A DNA stretch of 64,000 bases, taken from NCBI GenBank assembly GCA_029263455.1, contig JAJCXM010000004.1, positions 422,747 to 486,746 of the forward strand. The letters are read 5' to 3'. This stretch comes from Holophagae bacterium (GTDB lineage Bacteria > Acidobacteriota > Holophagae > Acanthopleuribacterales > Acanthopleuribacteraceae). Below the pieces are notes generated by a model. That model searched no databases. It was not told where the DNA came from and worked only from the letters and a program-made list of their open reading frames with translations. Position numbers and translations under genes: made by a program. Numbering within the stretch: position 1 is the stretch's first letter; each line of letters opens with the position of its first letter. This document shows positions 46,664 to 56,600 of this stretch, one piece after another.

Positions 46664-46926
46664 TTATTAAATTCCCATTAATCCTATTTCATACTGCAAA
46701 ACGTGGAGAGAAGTTTCGATCCTTGCTCACAAACCCAATAGAGCAAAGCGTTTTGGCCCGCGTGAATTCGAAATGAATCTAATAGCTAATGCATCACTTC
46801 GATTACTTGCAGCTGCGAACGCGCGTCGCGTATTCACTCCCGCCCCCTTATTTTACGATTAGCTCGCAATGATTCGTCGCTCATGTAGTACTTATTTCAA
46901 GCTGTACGGAGGCAATTCCTAAATGC
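46664..46926. other. Intergenic region without recognised features
   Basis: 263 bases between two minus-strand genes. It should hold the promoter of the DUF5916 gene; I see no hairpin terminator, repeat or RNA gene. Confidence 0.4.
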
Positions 46927-48357
46927 TCAGCGTACTGAGTACGACGGCGCGGCCAAGATTTGGTTTTTGTCATTAAGTGATAGTGAATAATATCGGATTC
47001 CGCGGTCGTCTTTGGCACGGTAAAAACAGACTCGATCCACCCCTGCGTTCTGACGCAGTTGTTGAGAGGCACTTGAACAAGCAACAAACTCGAATGACTC
47101 CATTGCTCGATATTGACGCATTACTCGCTCTTTGATTTGAGGTGGAAAGCCAATTAGGGTTTGCCAATAGTCCGAGGACACTAGTTCTGATTGCTTCTCG
47201 AAGGTAAAGTTTTTGAACATTTGCTGAAGATTGGCTGTCAAACCAGGGTCGGGGTCGGTTTGCGCGCTTTGCAAATGAGGTAAGAGATAGTGTTCATCCA
47301 CATAACCAGCGATGCCGCGAGAGATGATACGCGGGTCACTTCCTGACGCCGCATCAAGATTGCAAAGCACAATAACCGTAAGGCCACTATCCACGAACCT
47401 CACCATATGGGTTCCTGAAAAACCGCCGTGCTCCATCAATCGCTGCCCATTGTAGTCGCCGATGAACCAACCGAAACCGTACGGGACACCATAAACCAAG
47501 GCGTCCTGCCCGCTGTTCAGCTGTGCCTTTTGCGACATGTTCTGTAAGCCTGGCCTATCAATCTGAGTAGCCGACGACAAGCCCTTCTCCCACTTGATCA
47601 TATCTTCTAAAGAAGCATAGACGCCGAAGTGAGGGTTGAGCTCAAGTTGCCAATCACGACGACCACGCATCAATTTTCCGGCTCGCACTCGATATGGATC
47701 GACCCGACCTTTTACGATTCGCCATTGGTCTTGCACGTGCGCCGTTGTCATATTCAGCGGTGCAAAGAATGCTTCCTGCAAGTAACTGTCATAGCTGTTT
47801 CCCGTTACCGATTCGATGATTACACCAAGTAAAAAGTAGCCGGGATCGCTGTATGAGGCTGCTTGGCCTGGAGCGAACATCAATGGCATTTCAGATATCT
47901 TCGAAAAGAGGTAGTCGCGACTCATGTCATGGAGTGGCATACCTTCGCACATGCCTATCGCCTCTTCAGGTAGGCCCGAAGTATGAGTCAGCAAATGGTA
48001 AATCGAGATTTCTTGCCACGACTCGGGTGCCTGCTCAATGTGGAGCCTTATTGAGTCCTGCAAATCAATCTTACCGGCACGCAGCAATCTCATTATCGCC
48101 GTCGCCGTGAATTGTTTCGTAAGCGAAGCCAATTCAAACACACTAGAACTAGTGACAGGGGTTTCGGTCTCGATATTAGCTAGCCCATAAACACGTTTCT
48201 CAATTAGGCTGCCCTCTCGCATAACAGCAAACGCCAGCCCGGGAATTTGCCTTTGAGACATCTCTAGATGTATGTATTCATCTAAAGAGTCGGCTTGCAC
48301 AAATGAAGCTAAAACGAGACTCGATATCAGCATATAGCGCGCAGATCTTTCACACAT
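46927..48357 (-). CDS. Serine hydrolase, class C beta-lactamase family
   Basis: Secreted or periplasmic serine hydrolase. Signal peptide: MCERSARYMLISSLVLASFVQA. The catalytic SxxK is in ELASLTKQFTA (Ser about residue 78), the second motif Y-x-N/D appears as YSDPGYFLLG, and the third is EHGGFSGTH. The C-terminal roughly 100 residues form an extra beta-rich domain seen in many family members. True AmpC activity is unlikely to be inferable; related proteins are esterases, D-aminopeptidases or peptidoglycan-active enzymes. A GTG 18 bases upstream is possible, but the ATG with AGAGGG is preferred. Confidence 0.88.
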   Translation of the reverse strand: MCERSARYMLISSLVLASFVQADSLDEYIHLEMSQRQIPGLAFAVMREGSLIEKRVYGLANIETETPVTSSSVFELASLTKQFTATAIMRLLRAGKIDLQDSIRLHIEQAPESWQEISIYHLLTHTSGLPEEAIGMCEGMPLHDMSRDYLFSKISEMPLMFAPGQAASYSDPGYFLLGVIIESVTGNSYDSYLQEAFFAPLNMTTAHVQDQWRIVKGRVDPYRVRAGKLMRGRRDWQLELNPHFGVYASLEDMIKWEKGLSSATQIDRPGLQNMSQKAQLNSGQDALVYGVPYGFGWFIGDYNGQRLMEHGGFSGTHMVRFVDSGLTVIVLCNLDAASGSDPRIISRGIAGYVDEHYLLPHLQSAQTDPDPGLTANLQQMFKNFTFEKQSELVSSDYWQTLIGFPPQIKERVMRQYRAMESFEFVACSSASQQLRQNAGVDRVCFYRAKDDRGIRYYSLSLNDKNQILAAPSYSVR

Positions 48358-48554
48358 TGAACCCTCTTTACTCACCAGGATTTGGATTAGGTTTACATTA
48401 GGCTTAAATGAATTGGATAACTCATGTCAAGCCTGCCCGAATTTTGGATCATGATCCGATCGGTTCAGAAACTCAAGTTTGGTCTAGCATTGTCATATTC
48501 ACCCTCACCCAGGTATGTTAGTCAAACTAATATTCAGCTTGAATTTGAGGAAAA

Positions 48555-49106
48555 ATGTCGAAATATCGCAATAAGGACGAAGTCCCACAGGTCCAGGTAA
48601 CCGCTTTGCCAATAGCAATCGCTGCAATTTTCTGCGTCGGTCTGCCAGCCTTCATTACGGCCATTGCACCGATTTCCTACGTGCACCTTTCAAGACATGA
48701 AGGGCTTATTGAAGTAAAAACTAAACGGTGTCTATTCTTTTGGATTCCCTATAAACGCGATCAATTACGCGGGGTTACTAAAGTCGAAGATCGATTCAAT
48801 GCGGGCTCTTTCAACCCTAACCAACGAACACAGACACGCACTCGGTCCGAGGACCAATCCTTCATTCTGATCAAGACAGAAACGAGCGAAATTGAAATTC
48901 CTGTCTCACCGGTAAATGTAAGCGACAAGATCGACCAGATGCAGGCGTTCATTGACGGCAAAGACGTTGAGACCTTGAACTTGGCATGCGTTTCGAACTG
49001 GAAGTTTTCCGTGATCATCGCCATTCCCTTATGCATGCTCACCCTGATATATGTGATTGGTTTAGGAATAGGACTGTTGCGTTGGCTTAAAGTCATCAAA
49101 CGATGA
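48555..49106 (+). CDS. Hypothetical membrane protein, two transmembrane helices
   Basis: A 183-residue product with hydrophobic segments at about residues 17-45 and 150-176 around a polar, beta-rich central domain (EGLIEVKTKRCLFFWIPYKRDQLRGV). The layout resembles small PH-like membrane proteins, but no family is recognised. The ATG has a good GAGGA site. It stands alone on the plus strand between minus-strand genes. Confidence 0.65.
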   Translation: MSKYRNKDEVPQVQVTALPIAIAAIFCVGLPAFITAIAPISYVHLSRHEGLIEVKTKRCLFFWIPYKRDQLRGVTKVEDRFNAGSFNPNQRTQTRTRSEDQSFILIKTETSEIEIPVSPVNVSDKIDQMQAFIDGKDVETLNLACVSNWKFSVIIAIPLCMLTLIYVIGLGIGLLRWLKVIKR

Positions 49107-49157
49107 GTTAGCCTCGCGACAGCACAGTGGGTATGGCTAACTTAACGACTCAGCTGT

Positions 49158-51068
49158 TTAGGGCATGCAAGGGAGTGAATCGTCCGTGTTGATGAACAGG
49201 AAGTCACGGATATCGATCAAGCCATCGCCGTTGGGGTCGTCGGCCACTGACATTCGCCAATTGGTCGCCAAACACCAAATATCCGCAATCGTATTGCAAC
49301 CATCGCCGTCACAATCCAGATAAGCCGGGTTCTCCGACACGAGTACGCGCACCACAAAATCATCCATTTCGCCCAGGTCATCTTCAACCGTCACCTGATA
49401 GTCAGTGGTTTCATTAGGCGCTGGCGAAAGCAATATCGGATTGACGCCTAACCCAAAACTGGTTGCTTGGTTGAGGTCTAGCCACTCGAACACATAGGCA
49501 GGTGTCCCACAAAACGCTGATGCCGATAAGGTCAGTGGGCTTAGCCCTTGCGCAACCGGCGACATAGGCGAGGACTCTAAAGCGAGCTCGGAATAAACAT
49601 TTAGGAGCACGGGCTCCGTCGCCACGTCTGGGCAAGGATGGGTCAATCCACGACCGGACGAGTTGTAGGTTATGACACAGTGATACAACCCCGTGTCGCT
49701 GACCGTCAGCGAGGCAATCATGAAGTTACTAAACACCTCACCGACAAGCGGCAGACCATCCTTAAACCATTGATAGTTAAGAGGATCCCCTCCGCTGGCA
49801 GTCACGATAAACTCCACCATTTCGCCCGAACAGAGAGATTGGTTGCTCGGTGATTGTGATATTTCTATCGGCTGAAGCACGGTCATTTCAGCTAAACCAG
49901 TGTTATTGGTGGTATTGATATCGACCAAACTCATCATCAAGTCGCTTGTCGTCACGGTTAAAGGTTGCGACATAGCACTAGCCCCGCTATCAAGAGTGAC
50001 CTCAAGCTGAAGCTGCGCTGTTTGGGGATTGTTTAAAGTTCCAATATCCCAAAGACCCGATTGTTCGTTGTAGGCTCCTTGACTCACTGAGGGTGCCGTT
50101 GCCGTGCGCGTCAGCCCTGAAGGTAAATGCGTCATCAAACTGATATTGTCGAGATCATTTCCCACCTGGTGAGCTACGGTAAACGACAAAAGTACGCTGT
50201 CGCCTTCACAAAAAGTATCCATTGCAGGAGTGATCATGACATTCAGATCTCCCGCATACGCCGACGGCAGCAGCGTCAATCCAGCGGGACCAATACCGCC
50301 CTCTCCTCGTTTTGCTGCCACATCCACACGTCCTTCCGGTATCAGGACATTCATGTCGAACAGGTAACTATAGATATTTCCGAGATCGACAAAAGTAGCG
50401 CCTATTACTGTTCCTCCGTCACTGAAAAATTCACTTGCATTGACGCCGTCCCATTCGAATCCAGCCAAATTCATCGTGAAAGGTGCACCTTCCACCTTAC
50501 CGCCAAACGCCGATTTCACGACTTGGAATTCGTTAGTAGAAAACCGAAAGCCTTCAGACACCAAATCCAGTGAACCATCGGTTGCCAAGGTTCCCAATTC
50601 ACTTGCAAAGGACCAAACCCAGTCAGTCGTAAAGGGTCCATCAATTGGAATTAACTGCAGAGCCGTCTCTGCGATGACGGGTGTCAAGTTATCCGTCAAA
50701 GTTCCGACAGGTCCTCCATTGAGGGCAAACCGATAGGCCAAGAATGACATGTCGTGATAGAAATTACTGCCATTGGTTAGGGCACCGCTGTCTCGAAAGA
50801 ATTGTGTTGGCGTTGAGCCATCCCACATGAAACCTTGGGTCGGCTGCGATTCCGTGTAAGTTGCCCCGATCAATGACACATCGTGCGACGAAAGAGAAAC
50901 CTGAAAGTCCGTGATAGTAAAGGAAAACGAACCTTGTGCATCCGCAATAGTGCCATCGGTGGTAAATGTCCCTTTTTCGCTACCAAAACGCCAGACCCAG
51001 TTGACGTCCGCCAGCAAAACCAGAGCATTGCACATAAGAAAAACAACAACCAGCAGTCGTTTTGACAA
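49158..51068 (-). CDS. Secreted repeat protein with Ig-like/DUF11 region and dockerin-like tail
   Basis: Signal peptide MSKRLLVVVFLMCNALVLLA. Two tandem copies of a domain of about 120 residues follow (23-140 and 149-270; compare NWVWRFGSEKGTFTTDG with DWVWSFASELGTLATDG, and FMWDGSTPTQFF with FEWDGVNASEFF). Next is a DUF11-like conserved-repeat stretch (LLSFTVAHQVGNDLDNISL), an immunoglobulin-like domain (CSGEMVEFIVTASGGDPLNYQWF), and a C-terminal tail with two Asp-rich calcium loops (DCDGDGCNTIADI and DPNGDGLIDIRDF), as in type I dockerins. The start is TTG with a GGGAGG site seven bases upstream. Function unknown; likely cell-surface or matrix. Confidence 0.82.
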   Translation of the reverse strand: MSKRLLVVVFLMCNALVLLADVNWVWRFGSEKGTFTTDGTIADAQGSFSFTITDFQVSLSSHDVSLIGATYTESQPTQGFMWDGSTPTQFFRDSGALTNGSNFYHDMSFLAYRFALNGGPVGTLTDNLTPVIAETALQLIPIDGPFTTDWVWSFASELGTLATDGSLDLVSEGFRFSTNEFQVVKSAFGGKVEGAPFTMNLAGFEWDGVNASEFFSDGGTVIGATFVDLGNIYSYLFDMNVLIPEGRVDVAAKRGEGGIGPAGLTLLPSAYAGDLNVMITPAMDTFCEGDSVLLSFTVAHQVGNDLDNISLMTHLPSGLTRTATAPSVSQGAYNEQSGLWDIGTLNNPQTAQLQLEVTLDSGASAMSQPLTVTTSDLMMSLVDINTTNNTGLAEMTVLQPIEISQSPSNQSLCSGEMVEFIVTASGGDPLNYQWFKDGLPLVGEVFSNFMIASLTVSDTGLYHCVITYNSSGRGLTHPCPDVATEPVLLNVYSELALESSPMSPVAQGLSPLTLSASAFCGTPAYVFEWLDLNQATSFGLGVNPILLSPAPNETTDYQVTVEDDLGEMDDFVVRVLVSENPAYLDCDGDGCNTIADIWCLATNWRMSVADDPNGDGLIDIRDFLFINTDDSLPCMP

Positions 51069-51126
51069 TTGATTCCTCCCGCGTACCTACAGCTAATTAC
51101 AGTCTACTCTAGTGGCGGCGTGAAGG

Positions 51127-52866
51127 TTACCTTTGTGATTTGATCCAATCATTAATGAGATCTTCAAGAACGGCAATGGGGAGTGAGCCACTACCAATAA
51201 CAACGTCATGAAAATCACGTAGATCAAAATCTTGGCCCAAAGCCGCTTCGGCCTTTGCCCTTAGCGCGCGAATCCTCAATTCACCAATTTTATAGGCTAA
51301 TGCCTGGCCTGGCCACGTTATGTAGCGATCGATTTCCGCCGTCACTTCATCTTGTGTAAGCGCAGTATTCTCCATCAAATAATCGATCGCTTGTTGGCGA
51401 GACCACCCAAAAGCATGCATGCCGGTATCCACAACCAGACGGCAGGAGCGCCACATTTCGTAGGTCAAGCGCCCAAAATCATTGGTTGGCTCCTGATAAA
51501 ACCCAACTTCTTTACCCAATCGTTCGGCGTAAAGGCCCCAGCCCTCGCCAAAGGCAGCGTGGTAGAGCGTTTTTCTAAACTCTGGCATGTCGAGTTCCAT
51601 GGCCAGCGCCGTTTGCAAATGATGGCCCGGAACGGCTTCGTGAAGACTGAGTGCTTCTAATGTGTAGACAGGTTGGGATTTGAGGTTGGTTCCAATGAAA
51701 TAGGTGCCAGATGTGGTGCCATCGCTCGTGGCTGCCATATAGAATGCGCCTCGAAAGGGCGTGGGTTTGATGCTGTAGGTGTTACGCGGTAAAAGGCCAA
51801 ACAGAGTGGGCAAAAGACCATCCATACGCTTACAAATGAAAGACACTTTCTCTAGCAGATCTTGTTCATTTTGTGCGTATGACTTTGGATCATTTCGCAG
51901 GTGATCAAGGAAGGCTGCAAAATCGCCGTCAAAGTTAAGTTGCTTAATGATGAGATCCATTTCTCCACGTATGCGCGCCACTTCAGCCAGACCAGTGTCG
52001 TGAATCTCACGGGCGGACAACCTGACAGTCGTATAGAAATAGATAAGAAAATTGTAATAGGCTTCGCCGCCTTTGAGGCTCGATATGCCGACGGACGTTC
52101 GGCAATTTGGCATATATGACTGCATAAAAAATTCGTGAAGCTCACGAAATGCTGGGATGATTTTTTCGTTGATCACTTTGATGCCACGAGCTTTCAGCTC
52201 ATCCTGTTGTGATGTGGAAATGGAATTGGGGAACGATTTGAATGGGATGTAGAGTGCACTGTCTTCCGCTTTCTCTACGATGTGCGATTTGATGGTGATC
52301 TCATAGCCTTCCATAGAGGGACCGTAGTGGGTGTACCCCAACTCAATGGCTTGCTTGAGTAATTCGATGTGCTCACGATTGAAACGCGGAAAGTCATTGA
52401 GGCTGATCAGATATTCTTCGTAGTCAGAATACGAGCGAAACGACATGCTAGCCGGTGCATCGGCGAAATAGGTATGAAAGCCAAATAACTTATTGATCGG
52501 GAACAAATGATCGAAGTATTGGTTGCCTTCTTTTTCTGTTTCCCGTTCGAACTTGAAGACACGGTAATTTATTTGATCAGCCTGATCCAGTTTGGCGATA
52601 TCTATCTTTGCTAGTTGATCCAGCACATGGTGGTTAAATTTTGCGCGCCGTTCACGAGCTTGTGGCGTGACTTCAGCCAGCTTCCCATGGGGTCGCCAAG
52701 CATCGGAATCCATGCGATAGTAAACCTGTTCTTTGACCGTCTGTGCCCAATGATCATCCATCAGCTGATGAAAGCTCTGAGTATCCGTAGATTGACCAAA
52801 AATAGCTATACCAACCACAAAACTTACCAAGACCGACGCCATAATCTTCACAGAACCCACCCTCAT
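51127..52866 (-). CDS. DUF885-family putative zinc peptidase
   Basis: Signal peptide or anchor at residues 1-24. The DUF885 hallmark HEAVPGHH (His409-His416) supplies metal ligands, and EGWGLYAERL about 30 residues later the likely third ligand. 579 residues, normal for the family, which is seen as predicted M3-like metallopeptidases, mostly exported. Substrate unknown. It could act with the peptide transporter in peptide use. A second Met at residue 9 is an alternative start. Confidence 0.9.
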   Translation of the reverse strand: MRVGSVKIMASVLVSFVVGIAIFGQSTDTQSFHQLMDDHWAQTVKEQVYYRMDSDAWRPHGKLAEVTPQARERRAKFNHHVLDQLAKIDIAKLDQADQINYRVFKFERETEKEGNQYFDHLFPINKLFGFHTYFADAPASMSFRSYSDYEEYLISLNDFPRFNREHIELLKQAIELGYTHYGPSMEGYEITIKSHIVEKAEDSALYIPFKSFPNSISTSQQDELKARGIKVINEKIIPAFRELHEFFMQSYMPNCRTSVGISSLKGGEAYYNFLIYFYTTVRLSAREIHDTGLAEVARIRGEMDLIIKQLNFDGDFAAFLDHLRNDPKSYAQNEQDLLEKVSFICKRMDGLLPTLFGLLPRNTYSIKPTPFRGAFYMAATSDGTTSGTYFIGTNLKSQPVYTLEALSLHEAVPGHHLQTALAMELDMPEFRKTLYHAAFGEGWGLYAERLGKEVGFYQEPTNDFGRLTYEMWRSCRLVVDTGMHAFGWSRQQAIDYLMENTALTQDEVTAEIDRYITWPGQALAYKIGELRIRALRAKAEAALGQDFDLRDFHDVVIGSGSLPIAVLEDLINDWIKSQR

Positions 52867-53014
52867 AATCTAATCCCCGTATTGTGCCAGGATGTAGGGT
52901 CACAATCTACGTTCCATGGAAAAAAGTCGATTCTAGTGGTTTAATATCGGCCAGTTTCGACTTGTTTGGAGCTGGACTCCAGTAGTCAACTAGTAATCAA
53001 AAGGAGACAACCAT

Positions 53015-53497
53015 TTGGACGACCCAAAACCATCGATTGCCCTAAAAGCCAGCGACGTAGAGCCAAGAGCACGAATTTCGAGCTATCCAGAACCTTTCGC
53101 CACCATGATGGGCGGTCGCAGTAAAAGACAACTTGGCGATTTTTTTGGTCTGGTCAACTTTGGCGTCAACCTAACCAGACTTGAGCCCGGTGCAATGTCG
53201 GCGTTGCGCCACACGCATTCTAAGCAAGATGAATTTATTTACGTATTAGCCGGGTGCCCGACCTTAATCACAGATGAAGGCACAACCATTCTAGAGCCAG
53301 GTATGTGCGCCGGATTTAGAGCGGGGTCTAACAATGCGCATCACTTACATAATCGTTCAGACCAGACGGTGTCTTTTCTCGAGATTGGCGATCGTAGTGC
53401 AAAAGATAGCGCTACTTATCCCGACGACGACATCCAAGCGCAGCTGGGAGTGGATGGACGTTGGTGCTTTTCCCACAAAGACGGAAGCCCGTACTGA
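53015..53497 (+). CDS. Cupin-domain protein
   Basis: A 160-residue single-cupin protein. The conserved barrel motifs read TRLEPGAMSALRHTHSKQDEFIYVLAG (read in parts), with metal-type His-His-Glu positions (H-T-H ... E), and later FRAGSNNAHHLHNR with the second-motif His. Substrate unknown; similar proteins are often annotated as transcriptional-regulator-like cupins. The start is TTG with an AAGGAG site ten bases upstream. Stand-alone gene. Confidence 0.85.
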   Translation: MDDPKPSIALKASDVEPRARISSYPEPFATMMGGRSKRQLGDFFGLVNFGVNLTRLEPGAMSALRHTHSKQDEFIYVLAGCPTLITDEGTTILEPGMCAGFRAGSNNAHHLHNRSDQTVSFLEIGDRSAKDSATYPDDDIQAQLGVDGRWCFSHKDGSPY

Positions 53498-53657
53498 AAA
53501 ACTCTGGAGGGCAGACTCGTCACAAGTTCAACCGCAAAATCCTATCAAAAACGAATACGAATGAATTAAGTGGTTCACAGGTGCTAAGAGTCCTTGAATA
53601 AATCAGATTGCGGTGCCATGTTTATGAAAGACAACAAACTTTCTGGCGGGTGTTCTT

Positions 53658-56600
53658 ATGCGATCTTGGATGTGTTTTGGTCTTCTCATAACGCCATTTG
53701 CGCTTGGGCAAGACGGCAGTACGCTCGTTTTTCCATGGGTGTCAAAAAACACGCAATTCGAATCCATTATTTTCCTCAACAATGTGGGTCCAGACAACGC
53801 ACAGGTGCGACTTCAGGCCCATCGAGGCCAGAACCGTCAGGGCGCAGCAGATTCTCCGTTGGTAACTATCGAAGTACCCGCATTTGCCTTATTTGAATCC
53901 ACCGCAAGTCAACTATTCCCGAGTTTCGGTGACGGCAGTGGCTACACGCTCATCGCGCGATCGGATTCGGTAGACCTTCATGGCGGTTGGGTAACCAATA
54001 ATCTAACCGCGGGATCAGGGAAGTCACCGTCACAAGGGAAAGCCATTCGAATCGACGAAATATCAGCCACTGGCTCGCCCTTCTTAGGCGAATCACTCTT
54101 GTATTCATACCTTCCGGTTACCGACGGACTGACATCGGCTCCGGTGATTGTTAACGTGGGCGACTTGGCCGCCGATGTCACGCTGGAATTTGTCGGTCCA
54201 GATGGTGAGGTTGCTTCTACTACGACCATCGAAGACCTCGCGCCCCTACGGCCATTCGCCGCAGTCGTTAACACCCTCGTTCCAAACGCTCAAACTAACC
54301 TCATGCTGCGCGCCACCTCAGATACCACGCTCACTGGGGTAGCTTTTGTTTTCAACGATGCATCCGAACCCTCCATCGGCAATGCTGTCACACAGGACGC
54401 TCAATCCAGCGGCGCTCTTGTATTTCCGTGGGTCTCAAACAATAGCCAATTTGAATCGATCGTTGTCGTCAACAATTTACGCCAGGAAGATATCGAGATT
54501 GTATTAACGGCGCGACGAGGAAATGGTGAGCAATCCTCCGTGACACGGAGTGTGGCCAGTGAAGGATTCTTGGAATCTCTGGCTTCAGAACTCTTTCCAG
54601 ACCTAGGTTCAGGCAGCGGCTTTGCCATCGAAGTGGAAACCCCAGATTCGAGCGTCTTTGGGGCTTGGGTCACCAATAACCTGGAAACCATTTCTGGACG
54701 CTCGCCGTCCCAGGGTAACGCCATCCTTTTACCTAAAGTCATCGGACAACAAACCCAGTTGGTGGGACCCACGTTACTATTGTCCTATTTACCCGTCGTC
54801 GACGGACTAACGTCAGCTCCCGTCATACTCAATGTCGGCAATGAAGCAGCCGATGTACAACTCTACTTCTATACCCAGGACGGTGCCTTAGTCGCCTCAG
54901 AGACATTGTCAGGCACTAAACCTTTTCAACCTTTTGCCGCCGTTGCAAACACTTGGGTAGAAACTAATAGCTACGTGATCGCCCAATCCCAACAACCCTT
55001 GACTGGCGTCTCCTTCGTATTCAATTCTGACTCGGAGCCGTCCATCGGCAACGGTAGCCAAATCGTGCCGCAGTTGCCGCTTGGCTCGAGCGTCAAAGCC
55101 AGCGCTACGATCGGCGTTGATGGCGGCGTATTGACCGATGGCGCCTTTAAACTAACCGTGCCTCGTAATGCCTTTGATGGAAGCTACGACTTAAAACTTC
55201 ATAGCGAACCAGCTTCGAAACAGGCCCGCTTCTCCGGTTCCTTTTACATCTCTGGATTACCAACGGTGCTCCTAAAAGCACTCACCATAGAAGCCCCCGT
55301 TGAAGACGGTATCGATCAGATTTCCTTGCTGATTGATTCACAGGGCTGGGCCAACGAAGTGGAAGCCGAGGTCGTTTCAACCTCCGTCTTTAATGCCATC
55401 GTCAATAACGGCGTCGCCCGTGGGCTTATGCCGCCTTCTGAATCGGGCGACGTTAAATCGAAAGCGCTTCGTAGGATTGCAACAGCGGGTGCCAAGTTCT
55501 CGGTTACCAAGGTTTACGAAAGTCAGGCGGGCCATTTCCGCATTAGCGATTTGTTGGGCAATTCGAATGCGGACGATCTCGAATCGCTAGGCGACGCGCT
55601 AGAAGAAGCTTATGACGACTTTGAAGGGCTCGGCTTCTCGTATGCCCGACGCACTTTTCCCATAACGGTTTCCCTTCTGCCGCTCACCGATGGTCTCTTT
55701 GGTTACCACGACACCAGCCTTTTTGGGCTCAATTACCATAAACTGGTGCTCAACTCTAACGGTCTGAGTGACCGGCTAGAAACGGCCAACACCGCTTATC
55801 ATGAGTTCTTTCATTTTGTGCAGTACCTCTACGACCCACGCGGAAACTGGGACCGAGCCAAGAAACCGCCGCCCCATCATTGGGTCAACGAAGCTAGCGC
55901 CGCATGGATAGAAGGTCTCTATTCGATGAACCCCCCAGAGCACCAAAGCACGGTCTTCGCCGACAATGCCGACGCCATCCGTTGGGGTGCAGAATACGGC
56001 GCAAACGCACGCAAGCCTGGAGGAAATCACGGCTATGGCATGGCTAGTTTTTTCAAATTCGGGTCTACTAATCTCTTTAGCAACCAGGCAAAATCTGTGG
56101 TCGATATTTACGAAGAAATCTACGCAGGGAAAAACCACGTTGATGCCATTCTTGAACAAATTCCTCAAGCCAAACGTGACGGTTCCTGGTGGCAGGATTA
56201 TGCGAAGTCGTTCTCCAGTAGCGAGATCTACCAAGTGGAGGCGTTTCGCATTTTAGACGCCAGCTCACAACACGCCAATGTACACGTACTCCTAGATTCA
56301 ACCAATTTTGTATCAAGAACTTTTCAACACTTCAAATTGGGAGCCTTCCAACTCTTCCCTGACCTCTCTAATGACTATTTTCAGCTGCGGCCACGTCCCG
56401 GCCCGCACATGAAAGACAGTCATATCGCCTTTTTCAACGTCGTCAACTTGAATGGTGATCCCATGCTCAATATGTACACCTGTCCACAGCGTTTCTTTAA
56501 CACGTCAGACACGTTAGCCCACGTGATCAGTAGCGAGGAGCAGGTGGTGGTTAGCAACTTAAAGGCCCAAGCGACCTCGCAAACCAATATCGTGGCAGAG

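Noticed and set aside
46927..48357. AmpC beta-lactamase
   Set aside because: The SxxK motif is present, but the YxN position is YSD and the third motif is HGG rather than KTG, as in esterase/peptidase-type members.
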